From: UBA2040 sp041674745
Lineage (GTDB): Bacteria; Bacteroidota; Bacteroidia; Flavobacteriales_D; Crocinitomicaceae
Length of the DNA stretch: 64,000 bases
Direction of reading: 5' to 3'
NCBI GenBank assembly: GCA_041674745.1
Contig: JBAYVD010000002.1
Coordinates: forward strand, 292,406 to 356,405
The translations under genes and the position numbers were made by a program. Each line of letters begins with the position of its first letter. Within the stretch, counting starts at the first letter, position 1. Positions 24,331-32,390 of the stretch are shown here, in pieces. Under the pieces are notes generated by a model, which saw only the letters and a program-made list of their open reading frames with translations, did no database searches and had not been told where the DNA came from.

Positions 24331-26016
24331 TTATTTTGTTAACTTTTTGTAGCGAATTCTTTTTGGAGCACTGTCGCCCAAGCGTTTCTTTCTATTTTCT
24401 TCGTATTCCGTGTAACTGCCTTCAAAAGCATAGACTTCAGAATCCCCTTCAAACGCAAGAATGTGCGTGCAAATACGATCCAAGAACCATCTATCGTGGG
24501 AAATAACTACTGCACAACCCGCAAAATTCATAATACCTTCTTCCAAAGCTCGCAATGTATTTACATCGATGTCATTGGTTGGCTCATCGAGCAACAACAC
24601 GTTGGCTTCTGTTTTCAATGTCATGGCTAAATGCAAACGGTTTCTTTCTCCACCGGACAAAACACCCACTTTTTTATTTTGGTCGGATCCGCTGAAGTTG
24701 AATTTAGACAAATAAGCTCTCGAATTGATTTTCTGATTGCCTACTTCCACATATTCCAAACCATTAGAAACGACATCAAATACTGTTTTTTCTGGTGAAA
24801 TATCGGCATGCGTTTGATCCACATAACCAATTTTGACCGTTTCACCCGTTTCGAAAGTTCCGGCATCCGGCATCAACTCACCCATGATCATTTTGAAAAT
24901 AGTGGTTTTACCTGCACCATTTGGACCAACGATTCCAACGATTCCCGCTGGTGGTAATTTAAAGTTCAAGTTGTCATACAAAACCTTGTCTCCAAAGGCT
25001 TTGGACACATTCACTGCATCTATTACATTATTCCCCAAACGAGGTCCATTCGGGATTGGAATTTCCAAAATTGCTTCTTTATCCTTTAAGTCTTCCGACA
25101 ACAATTTATCGTAGTTGGATAAACGGGCTTTGCTTTTTGCTTGACGGGCTTTTGGATTCATGCGCACCCATTCCAACTCCCGGGCCAACATTTTCTGACG
25201 TTTCGATTCTGACTTTTCTTCGTCTTTCAATCGATTTCCTTTTTGCTCCAACCAAGATGAGTAATTTCCTTTCCAAGGAATTCCCTCCCCACGGTCTAAC
25301 TCAAGTATCCAACCTGCCACATTATCAAGGAAGTAACGGTCGTGTGTTACAGCAATTACCGTTCCTTCATACTGTTGTAAATGTTGCTCCAACCATTCAA
25401 TAGATTCAGCATCCAAGTGATTGGTCGGCTCATCTAATAACAAAATATCCGGTGTTTTCAATAACAATCGGCAAAGTGCTACTCGACGTTTCTCACCACC
25501 CGAAAGCGTTTCAATCAATTGATCATCTGGTGGACAACGCAAGGCATCCATGGCTCGTTCCAATTTGGAATCAATTTCCCAACCGTCCATAGAGTCAATC
25601 ATATCTTGCACCTCCCCTTGACGTGCAATTAATTTGTCCATTTTATCAGGGACATTCAGAATTTCCTCATCCATGAACGAATTGTTGATTTGCTCAAATT
25701 CTTTCAAGGCATCCATCACCTCTTGAACACCTTCCTGAACGATTTCTTTCACGGTTTTCTTAAGATCTAATTCTGGCTCTTGCGGCAAATAGCCAATTGA
25801 ATAATCTTTATTGAAAACAACATCACCTTGGTAGGCTTGATCCAAACCTGCAATAATTTTCATTACTGTCGATTTACCCGAACCATTCAAACCAATGATA
25901 CCGATCTTTGCGCCGTAGAAAAAAGAGAGGTAAATATTTTTAATTATTTGTTTTCCTGCCGGTGTGTTTTTCGAAACACCCACCATAGAAAAAATGATTT
26001 TATTATCTTCTGACAT
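24331..26016 (-). CDS. ettA: Energy-dependent translational throttle protein EttA (ABC-F)
   Basis: 561 residues, full length. ABC-F ATPase that binds the ribosomal E site and gates entry into elongation according to ATP/ADP. Two ATPase domains: Walker A GLNGSGKST and GPNGAGKTT, signatures ETLSGGEKRRVAL and LSGGERNRLHL, Walker B LLLDEPTNHLD and LLLDEPTNDID. The P-site tRNA-interaction linker lies between them (EQKGNRLKDEEKSESKRQKM). A TACCTTTA box (one mismatch to TAnnTTTG) sits about 20 bases upstream of the start. Confidence 0.98.
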   Translation of the reverse strand: MSEDNKIIFSMVGVSKNTPAGKQIIKNIYLSFFYGAKIGIIGLNGSGKSTVMKIIAGLDQAYQGDVVFNKDYSIGYLPQEPELDLKKTVKEIVQEGVQEVMDALKEFEQINNSFMDEEILNVPDKMDKLIARQGEVQDMIDSMDGWEIDSKLERAMDALRCPPDDQLIETLSGGEKRRVALCRLLLKTPDILLLDEPTNHLDAESIEWLEQHLQQYEGTVIAVTHDRYFLDNVAGWILELDRGEGIPWKGNYSSWLEQKGNRLKDEEKSESKRQKMLARELEWVRMNPKARQAKSKARLSNYDKLLSEDLKDKEAILEIPIPNGPRLGNNVIDAVNVSKAFGDKVLYDNLNFKLPPAGIVGIVGPNGAGKTTIFKMIMGELMPDAGTFETGETVKIGYVDQTHADISPEKTVFDVVSNGLEYVEVGNQKINSRAYLSKFNFSGSDQNKKVGVLSGGERNRLHLAMTLKTEANVLLLDEPTNDIDVNTLRALEEGIMNFAGCAVVISHDRWFLDRICTHILAFEGDSEVYAFEGSYTEYEENRKKRLGDSAPKRIRYKKLTK

Positions 26017-26139
26017 GTTATTAATTTTGGAGTTTAAAGGTACGATTTTTCACCTTTTCAAGGTCGAAAGTCAAGTTAAATCAAGAAAAAATTTTGGAAT
26101 TGGTTGGGAATCTTTAAATTTAACTTAGAAATCGTTTTT

Positions 26140-26772
26140 ATGCGTACAAATACAATAGTGTTCTGTCTAGTTTTGGGATTTATACTGCTTTTATCAGGGT
26201 GCAAAAAGAAAAAATTAGTCTACGTGGTCGAAGGGGTTGTAACTAACCAATCTTTTAATCAACCTTTTGCATCACTCACTTTGAAAGTGGAAATAAAAAA
26301 AGCGGTCAATGCATTTTATTCAACCACCACAACGGTAACGACTAATTCAAAAGGGTATTACCGTTTTGAATTAGAAAACGATTTGATTGAAAAAATACGA
26401 ATTTCAGCTGAACCAGATCTTTACTTTCCAATTGAGCAAATTATACCTTATGGCAATTTGTCAACAGAAACAAATGTTTACAATTTAAATGGGTATGCAA
26501 AATCCTGGGCTCGACTGATTTTCAACAACATAAACCCAAATTCATCCGATCATTTGTCTTATATCAAAAAAGACGGAAAGGTGAATTGTCCTGAATGCTG
26601 CACTAGCGCGGCACAAGATTTTTATGGCGCCACAAATGATACCGTTATTTGCATCAACAATGGAAATACACTGTATTCGTACAACTATAATCTTGTAGGA
26701 ACGCCGACATACGGTTTTGTTTCTATCTACACCGCCGCCTTTGACACTTCAGAGGTTATTCTAAACTATTAG
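26140..26772 (+). CDS. Lipoprotein with carboxypeptidase-regulatory-like fold
   Basis: 210 residues from the ATG at 26140 (MRTNTIVFCLVLGFILLLSGCKKKK): a lipoprotein signal with box LLSGC. Residues ~27-105 resemble a CarboxypepD_reg beta-sandwich (VVEGVVTNQSFNQPFASLTLKVE ... TNSKGYYRFELEN). The second half has four clustered Cys (NCPECC, CINNG) and ends in strands. Likely attached to the outer membrane; role unknown. A single gene ending 2 bases before the convergent helicase gene. Confidence 0.75.
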   Translation: MRTNTIVFCLVLGFILLLSGCKKKKLVYVVEGVVTNQSFNQPFASLTLKVEIKKAVNAFYSTTTTVTTNSKGYYRFELENDLIEKIRISAEPDLYFPIEQIIPYGNLSTETNVYNLNGYAKSWARLIFNNINPNSSDHLSYIKKDGKVNCPECCTSAAQDFYGATNDTVICINNGNTLYSYNYNLVGTPTYGFVSIYTAAFDTSEVILNY

Positions 26773-26774
26773 AT

Positions 26775-28286
26775 TTATTCGTCCTCTAAGGTTTCACGTA
26801 ACTTTTGTCTCAATTGACGGTTGTAGGTCTCAATCAAGAATTTAAAGTAATTGTTGGTGCTTTTTGAAATGCATTTTGTGTATTGTTTCAAGCGATACTC
26901 AACATGTTCTTGAAGCGCCGTTTGCAAATCCAAGCCATCGAAAAAATCGGTTGCACACGCGTGAATTACTTCATAGTGATTTTGTAAGGACAAATCCACG
27001 GCAATTTTCCCTTTTTCATTTTTATCAATGCAATCGTAATAAACATCACGCATGTTAAAGGAATCCAATTTCGCTGTATCCAAGCGTTCTTTTAATCCTT
27101 TCGGGAATTCATATTCCACTTCAAATTCAATATCATCTGATTCAGACAAACGAGATTCTAAAAAGCGATCTGGAAAACGAAATGCATCTTGCCAGTTGAT
27201 ATAATCTTGCCATATCCCGAATCGTCGAACGTTGTTTCCTAAATCGATTAACTTGAAACTGCTCTTATTTGGCAATTTACGAGAACCACGTCCAATCATC
27301 TGGTGGTAAAGCGTCAAGGAACGTGTTGCGCGGTTCAAAATAATCGTTTGCACAGTAGGTTCATCAAAACCAGTTGTTAAGATTCCAACGGAAGTCAAAA
27401 TCGCATCAGGTGTTGTTTTAAACCAAGAAAGCACGTCTTTTCGATCTTTGTCTGAAAAGGTAGAATCCAAGTGTTTGATTGGAAAACCTCTTTTCTTGAA
27501 CATTTCCTCTACACGCATGGAAGTTTCAATTCCAGAATTAAAGATCAAGGTCTTGTTACCAATGGCAACTTCTTCGTATGCAAAAAGTAATTTTTCTTGC
27601 ATAAAGTAATTACCGTAAACCAATTCAGACGAAGAAACCGTGAAATCACCGTTGGAGCCGATTTTCAATCCGTGCAAGTTTACATCGTACGTAAATGTCT
27701 CTGCGTTTGACAAATAACCGTTCTCAATTAAACCTGAAATACTCTCTCCTACCAACAATTTGTGGTAATTGTCATTCAAAGGCAAAGCTCGGTTGCTACT
27801 CAAAGGCGTTGCTGTAACACCTAAAATATTTGCTTCTTCGTAAAATTGGAAAATCTTTCTAAAACTGTTGTAATGGGCCTCATCCACGATTACCAAACCA
27901 ACATCCTTGATGAAGTTTTCATCATCGTGCAAGCGATTATTTAAGGTTTCTACCATGGCTATGAAGCATTGGTATTCATCCTGATCGTGTAGCGTTTTAA
28001 TTTCGCTATTAATGATTTTATTATTGACACCAATTGCAGATAATTGCTTGGAAGTCTGAACAGAAAGCTCAATTCTGTGGGTTAAAATCAAAACCTTTTC
28101 TTTCCACTCACGAATGTAATTCTTGGTAATTTCAGAAAAAATAACCGTTTTTCCACCACCCGTTGGCAATTGGTACAAGAGATTGAATTTCTTACCATTT
28201 CTTTCTAATTCTTCCAGTATGGTTTTGACTGTGTTTTCTTGAAATGGGTAAAGGGTTTTTGCTTCGTAAAGTTCCGTATCAATCAT
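26775..28286 (-). CDS. DEAD/DEAH-box superfamily 2 helicase
   Basis: 503 residues of the Ssl2/RadD-like SF2 group (COG1061-type). Seen: Q-type YPFQENTV, Walker A LPTGGGKTVIF, Ia LILTHRIEL, Walker B VIVDEAH, motif III GVTATP, a second RecA domain with TLIFNSGIE, ILTSVGILTTGFDEP and motif VI QMIGRGSRK. The C-terminal ~130 residues are a mostly helical extension. Members act in DNA repair or recombination; the exact substrate is unknown. A textbook promoter (TTTG-N19-TAATTTTG) lies 24 bases upstream. It is divergent from trxB. Confidence 0.9.
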   Translation of the reverse strand: MIDTELYEAKTLYPFQENTVKTILEELERNGKKFNLLYQLPTGGGKTVIFSEITKNYIREWKEKVLILTHRIELSVQTSKQLSAIGVNNKIINSEIKTLHDQDEYQCFIAMVETLNNRLHDDENFIKDVGLVIVDEAHYNSFRKIFQFYEEANILGVTATPLSSNRALPLNDNYHKLLVGESISGLIENGYLSNAETFTYDVNLHGLKIGSNGDFTVSSSELVYGNYFMQEKLLFAYEEVAIGNKTLIFNSGIETSMRVEEMFKKRGFPIKHLDSTFSDKDRKDVLSWFKTTPDAILTSVGILTTGFDEPTVQTIILNRATRSLTLYHQMIGRGSRKLPNKSSFKLIDLGNNVRRFGIWQDYINWQDAFRFPDRFLESRLSESDDIEFEVEYEFPKGLKERLDTAKLDSFNMRDVYYDCIDKNEKGKIAVDLSLQNHYEVIHACATDFFDGLDLQTALQEHVEYRLKQYTKCISKSTNNYFKFLIETYNRQLRQKLRETLEDE

Positions 28287-28309
28287 TCTTTGTTCTCAAA
28301 ATTGGGGTA

Positions 28310-28340
28310 CAAAATTACTCCCTTTATTTTGTAAAACAAA
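28310..28340 (-). promoter_or_regulatory. Promoter of the SF2 helicase gene
   Basis: On the minus strand, -33 TTTG (28337-28340) and -7 TAATTTTG (28310-28317) are separated by exactly 19 bases, the textbook Bacteroidota primary-sigma arrangement. Confidence 0.7.
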
Positions 28341-28444
28341 ACCTTATGCCTTCTTTCTTTTCAAATGCCTTTTGGAATTCAAGAATATTAACGTTTGTGG
28401 GTATCTTTTCAAAAATCTTAAGAGAACCTTGTCGAGAAAACCAC

Positions 28445-28452
28445 TATTTTTG
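28445..28452 (+). promoter_or_regulatory. -7 box of trxB
   Basis: TATTTTTG (then GCGCG) matches TAnnTTTG and lies 14 bases before the ATG at 28466. This supports 28466 rather than the longer upstream frame as the gene start. Confidence 0.5.
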
Positions 28453-28465
28453 GCGCGTAATAAAA

Positions 28466-29419
28466 ATGAGTATGAGTGATATTGAAAAAGTAAGTTGTTT
28501 GATCATTGGTTCAGGTCCAGCTGGATATACTGCTGCTATATACGCAGCACGTGCAGAAATGAAACCGGTATTGTACCAAGGAATGCAACCGGGTGGACAA
28601 TTAACAACCACGAATGAGGTTGAAAATTTCCCAGGTTACCCACAAGGAATTTCTGGTCCAGACATGATGATAGAATTGGAGGCGCAAGCCAAACGTTTTG
28701 AAGCAGATATTCGATTTGGTTTTATCACAAAAGTGGACTTTAGTGGTGACATTCACAAATGTTGGACAGAATCTGGTCATGAAATTCATGCTGAATCCGT
28801 CATTATTTCAACCGGCGCGACAGCTAAATACCTAGGATTAGAAAGCGAACAAAAGTTTTTATTGAGCGGTGGAGGCGTTTCGGCTTGCGCTGTTTGTGAT
28901 GGATTTTTCTACCGTGGGCAAGAAACTGTGATTGTTGGAGCGGGCGATTCTGCTTGTGAAGAAGCGCACTACCTCTCTAAATTGTGCACGAAAGTGACCA
29001 TGTTGGTGCGTAAAGATGAATTCAGAGCCTCCAAAATTATGGTGGAACGCGTACAAAACACACCCAATATTGAGATTTTATACAACACCGATACGGTTGA
29101 AGTTCAAGGTGGCGATGTGGTAGAGTCTGTTTTGGTTCGCAACAACAAAACGGGGGAAGAAAAAACCATTCCTGCCACCGGATTCTTCGTGGCCATTGGT
29201 CACCAACCGAATACGGAAATTTTCAAAGACTATTTGAATTTGGATGAAGTAGGCTATATCAAATATGAAAAACCGGGCAGTTCTTTAACGAATGTACCAG
29301 GTGTTTTCGTTGCAGGAGATGCAGCGGATAAAACCTACCGTCAAGCAATTACAGCGGCTGGAACAGGCTGTATGGCAGCTTTGGATGCAGAACGTTATTT
29401 GTCTGCTAAAGGTCATTAA
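28466..29419 (+). CDS. trxB: Thioredoxin-disulfide reductase
   Basis: 317 residues from ATG 28466 (a second ATG is two codons on). It reduces thioredoxin with NADPH through FAD. Motifs: the FAD-binding CLIIGSGPAGYTAAIYAARA, GGQLTTTNEVENFPG, the redox pair CAVCDG, the NADPH-binding VIVGAGDSACEEA, and the second FAD motif VFVAGDAADKTYRQ. The frame is open ~74 codons upstream but that part lacks family similarity and contains the promoter. A terminator follows. Confidence 0.97.
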   Translation: MSMSDIEKVSCLIIGSGPAGYTAAIYAARAEMKPVLYQGMQPGGQLTTTNEVENFPGYPQGISGPDMMIELEAQAKRFEADIRFGFITKVDFSGDIHKCWTESGHEIHAESVIISTGATAKYLGLESEQKFLLSGGGVSACAVCDGFFYRGQETVIVGAGDSACEEAHYLSKLCTKVTMLVRKDEFRASKIMVERVQNTPNIEILYNTDTVEVQGGDVVESVLVRNNKTGEEKTIPATGFFVAIGHQPNTEIFKDYLNLDEVGYIKYEKPGSSLTNVPGVFVAGDAADKTYRQAITAAGTGCMAALDAERYLSAKGH

Positions 29420-29435
29420 TATAATTACTAGATAT

Positions 29436-29471
29436 AAAAAAAGGGGCGAAAATCAATTTCGCCCCTTTTTT
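29436..29471. terminator. Bidirectional terminator between trxB and pcm
   Basis: AAAAAAGGGGCGAAA / TTTCGCCCCTTTTTT with a 5-base loop. The T-runs on both sides let it serve the convergent trxB and pcm genes. Confidence 0.9.
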
Positions 29472-29482
29472 ATTACATTTTT

Positions 29483-30127
29483 TTATTTTACTCGGTCTTC
29501 CAACATTGGAACGAAACTAAAATCACCGTAGTCTTCTTCTTCAAATTCTGTTTCGGAAATCTTGATATACCGTTTCATGCGTTGAACACTTCCTTCACCC
29601 AAAGGAATCACTAATTTCCCGCCTACTTTCAGTTGTTTTTGCAATTCTTCTGGCACGTATGGCGCTCCGCACGTTACCAACACAGAATCAAAAGGCTCAA
29701 AAGCGGGCCAGCCAGCAAAACCATCTCCAAAAGACAATTTTGGTGTGTACTTTAATTCTTGAATAATTTTTTTGGCTTTAAGATTCAAATCTCTGTGGCG
29801 TTCAATGGAAAAAACTTTAGCGCCCAACTCACACAAAATACTCGTCTGAAAGCCTGATCCAGTTCCAATTTCCAAAACCTTATCATTCTTTTTCAATTCC
29901 AATAAAGAGGTTTGAAAAGCAACAGTAAAAGGATGTGAAATCGTTTGCCCGGATCCAATTTGGAACGCTTTATTGGAATAGGCTTGCTCCAAAAATGCCA
30001 AATCCAAAAAGAAATGACGAGGAACCGCCATAAATGCATCCAATACCTTTTCGTTGGCAATACCTTTTTCGCGGAGCTCTTTGATGAGTAATTTCCGCAT
30101 TCCTTTGTGCTTATATGAATCTTGCAT
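29483..30127 (-). CDS. pcm: Protein-L-isoaspartate O-methyltransferase
   Basis: 214 residues. It repairs isoaspartyl residues in aged proteins by SAM-dependent methylation. Motifs: the N-terminal DSYKHKGMRKLLIKELREKGI, VPRHFF, the GQTISHPFTVA substrate loop, motif I VLEIGTGSGFQTSIL, VFSIERH and FDSVLVTCGAP. The first Met gives the normal family N-terminus; it lies just 4 bases after the -7 box, so the mRNA is probably leaderless. Confidence 0.96.
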   Translation of the reverse strand: MQDSYKHKGMRKLLIKELREKGIANEKVLDAFMAVPRHFFLDLAFLEQAYSNKAFQIGSGQTISHPFTVAFQTSLLELKKNDKVLEIGTGSGFQTSILCELGAKVFSIERHRDLNLKAKKIIQELKYTPKLSFGDGFAGWPAFEPFDSVLVTCGAPYVPEELQKQLKVGGKLVIPLGEGSVQRMKRYIKISETEFEEEDYGDFSFVPMLEDRVK

Positions 30128-30131
30128 CGTA

Positions 30132-30161
30132 CAAAATTAAACTTAATGCTAGGTATCACAA
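30132..30161 (-). promoter_or_regulatory. Promoter of pcm, adjacent to the start codon
   Basis: On the minus strand, TTG (30159-30161), a 19-base spacer and TAATTTTG (30132-30139), then TACG and the ATG. Transcription would start at about the A of the ATG. Confidence 0.65.
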
Positions 30162-30250
30162 GCTAGAAATGCTAACATTGGAGTGTTGATTTAACAATCT
30201 TTTGGTGCAAATGCATCTGAAATCATGTCAAATTTTCATGCTTTATTCTG

Positions 30251-30258
30251 TATATTTG
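30251..30258 (+). promoter_or_regulatory. -7 box of the acyl-CoA carboxylase gene
   Basis: TATATTTG matches TAnnTTTG, 21 bases before the ATG at 30280. It lies inside the longer upstream frame, which argues for the start at 30280. Confidence 0.45.
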
Positions 30259-30279
30259 GGCTTCAAACAAAAAGGGAAA

Positions 30280-31923
30280 ATGGCTATTTCTAAGAAAGAA
30301 TTAGAATTCAATAAGAATGAAGACCTGATTCGATTGAAAATTTCCGCGTTGGAGCAGGAATTGGAAAAAATATACGAAGGCGGTGGTAAAAAACGGATTG
30401 ACAAACTACACGAGCAAGGCAAACTTACGGCTCGCGAAAGAATTGATTTACTACTGGACAAAAATGCAGAACGAATAGAAATTGGCGCATTGGCAGGTTA
30501 CGAAATGTATCCAGAGCATGGCGGATGCCCGGCTGGAGGTGTTGTGATTGTGATTGGTTACGTTTCTGGCAAACAATGTATTGTTGTAGCAAATGACGCG
30601 ACTGTCAAAGCTGGCGCTTGGTTTCCGATTACAGGAAAGAAAAATCTACGTGCCCAAGAAATTGCCATGGAAAACAAATTGCCGATTATTTATTTAGTAG
30701 ATTCTGCTGGCGTTTTCCTCCCGATGCAAGATGAAATTTTCCCTGACAAAGAACATTTCGGTCGTATTTTCCGCAACAATGCCATCATGAGTTCGCAAGG
30801 TATTCTGCAAATTGCGGCTGTTATGGGAAGCTGTGTTGCAGGTGGAGCGTATCTTCCGATCATGTCGGATGAATCCTTGATTGTGAACAAAACAGGTACT
30901 ATTTTTCTAGCGGGTTCTTATTTAGTGAAAGCAGCCATTGGTGAAACAATCGATAATGAAACGCTTGGCGGTGCTTTCACACAAACGGAAATTTCAGGGG
31001 TTTGTGATTACAAATCAGAAAATGATCAAGAATGCCTGAAAACCATTCGCGATTTGATGGATAAAATTGGTGCACCTGAAAATGCTGGTTTCGATCGAAA
31101 AGAAGCAGTTTTGCCTAAGTTAGATCCGAAAATGATTTACGGAATATTGCCTGCGGAACGCAACAAAACCTACGACATGAAAGAAATGTTGAATTGCATC
31201 GTTGACAATTCTGAAATCACGGAGTACAAAGCCGATTACGGAAAATCGATTATTTGTGCTTATGCTCGAATCGATGGTTGGAGTGTCGGCATTGTAGCCA
31301 ATCAACGTGAAATTGTCAAAAATGCCAAAGGTGAAATGCAATTCGGTGGCGTAATCTATTCCGATTCAGCTGATAAAGCGGCTCGATTCATCATGAATTG
31401 CAATCAAAAAAATATACCACTGGTGTTTTTTCAAGATGTTTCAGGTTTTATGGTCGGTTCCAAAAGTGAACATGCCGGGATTATCAAAGATGGAGCAAAA
31501 ATGGTCAACGCCATGGCCAATTCCGTTGTGCCGAAATTCACAGTTGTAGTAGGAAACTCCTACGGAGCTGGAAATTACGCCATGTGTGGAAAAGCCTATG
31601 ACCCTCGTTTGATGTTGGCGTGGCCGACTGCAGAAATCGCCGTTATGAGTGGTGCTGCTGCAGCGAAAACACTTTTGCAAATCGAAGTGGCTTCTCTCAA
31701 ATCTAGGGGAGAAACCATTACACCGGAAAAGGAAGCCGAATTGTACAACACAATCAAAGATCGATACGACAGACAAATCAGTCCCTATTATGCAGCGAGT
31801 CGTTTGTGGGTAGATGCCATTATCGACCCATTAGAAACAAGAAAGTTTCTTTCCATGGGTTTATCCATGGCAAGTCATAAAAAAGCGGAGAAAGCCTACA
31901 ACGTAGGTGTCATTCAAACTTGA
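30280..31923 (+). CDS. Acyl-CoA carboxylase, carboxyltransferase (beta) subunit
   Basis: 547 residues. The carboxyltransferase half of a biotin-dependent acyl-CoA carboxylase, closest in pattern to methylcrotonyl-CoA/propionyl-CoA carboxylase beta chains: KRIDKLHEQGKLTARERIDLLLD, PAGGVVIVIGYVSGKQCIVVANDATVKAG, LVDSAGVFLPMQDEIFPDKEHFGRIFRN, MGSCVAGGAYLPIMSDESLIV in the first crotonase-like domain, then FFQDVSGFMVG, YGAGNYAMCGKAYDPRL and WPTAEIAVMSGAAAAKTL in the second. No biotin carboxylase or biotin carrier gene is in the window, so its partner is encoded elsewhere. Substrate not decided. The ElaA-like gene follows after 4 bases. Confidence 0.94.
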   Translation: MAISKKELEFNKNEDLIRLKISALEQELEKIYEGGGKKRIDKLHEQGKLTARERIDLLLDKNAERIEIGALAGYEMYPEHGGCPAGGVVIVIGYVSGKQCIVVANDATVKAGAWFPITGKKNLRAQEIAMENKLPIIYLVDSAGVFLPMQDEIFPDKEHFGRIFRNNAIMSSQGILQIAAVMGSCVAGGAYLPIMSDESLIVNKTGTIFLAGSYLVKAAIGETIDNETLGGAFTQTEISGVCDYKSENDQECLKTIRDLMDKIGAPENAGFDRKEAVLPKLDPKMIYGILPAERNKTYDMKEMLNCIVDNSEITEYKADYGKSIICAYARIDGWSVGIVANQREIVKNAKGEMQFGGVIYSDSADKAARFIMNCNQKNIPLVFFQDVSGFMVGSKSEHAGIIKDGAKMVNAMANSVVPKFTVVVGNSYGAGNYAMCGKAYDPRLMLAWPTAEIAVMSGAAAAKTLLQIEVASLKSRGETITPEKEAELYNTIKDRYDRQISPYYAASRLWVDAIIDPLETRKFLSMGLSMASHKKAEKAYNVGVIQT

Positions 31924-31927
31924 TTCA

Positions 31928-32377
31928 ATGTCGATAGAAATAAAGTCATACGAAGCCCTAACAAAGGATGAATTCCATGCGTTAATTGCTTTACGAATAG
32001 AAGTATTTGTGGTGGAACAAAATTGCCCCTACCAAGATTTGGACGGAAAAGATTTGTTGAGTTTTCATTTACTGTTAAAAGACGAAAAGGACCAATTGAT
32101 TGGAACCGCACGAATTTTACCAGCTGGTCTCTCCTATCCAGAAATATCAATAGGCCGAGTGCTGACCAATGCCCAAAATCGAAAAAAAGGCTTTGGCCAC
32201 GAAATTATGAGAGAATGTCTCGCCTTTGTTGAACAAAAATGGGGAGATTCAGTGGCAATTAAAATTTCGGCTCAAAGTCATTTAAAGTCATTTTACAACC
32301 AACACGGCTTTGAATCAACAGGGAAAGAATATTTGGAAGATGGTATTCCACACAGCGAAATGATCAAGAACAATTAA
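31928..32377 (+). CDS. ElaA-like GNAT acetyltransferase
   Basis: 149 residues from the ATG at 31928, 4 bases after the carboxylase stop. It matches ElaA: EFHALIALRIEVFVVEQNCPYQDLDGKDLLSFHLL, GTARILPAG, IGRVLTNAQNRKKGFGHEIM (acetyl-CoA binding Q/R-x-x-G-x-G/A) and FYNQHGFESTGKEYLEDGIPHSEM. The acceptor substrate is unknown. Confidence 0.92.
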   Translation: MSIEIKSYEALTKDEFHALIALRIEVFVVEQNCPYQDLDGKDLLSFHLLLKDEKDQLIGTARILPAGLSYPEISIGRVLTNAQNRKKGFGHEIMRECLAFVEQKWGDSVAIKISAQSHLKSFYNQHGFESTGKEYLEDGIPHSEMIKNN

Positions 32378-32390
32378 AACAACATGAAGA

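Noticed and set aside
24833..25403. Open frames antisense to ettA
   Set aside because: They mirror the strongly conserved ABC domains on the minus strand and lack any independent signal; antisense shadows.
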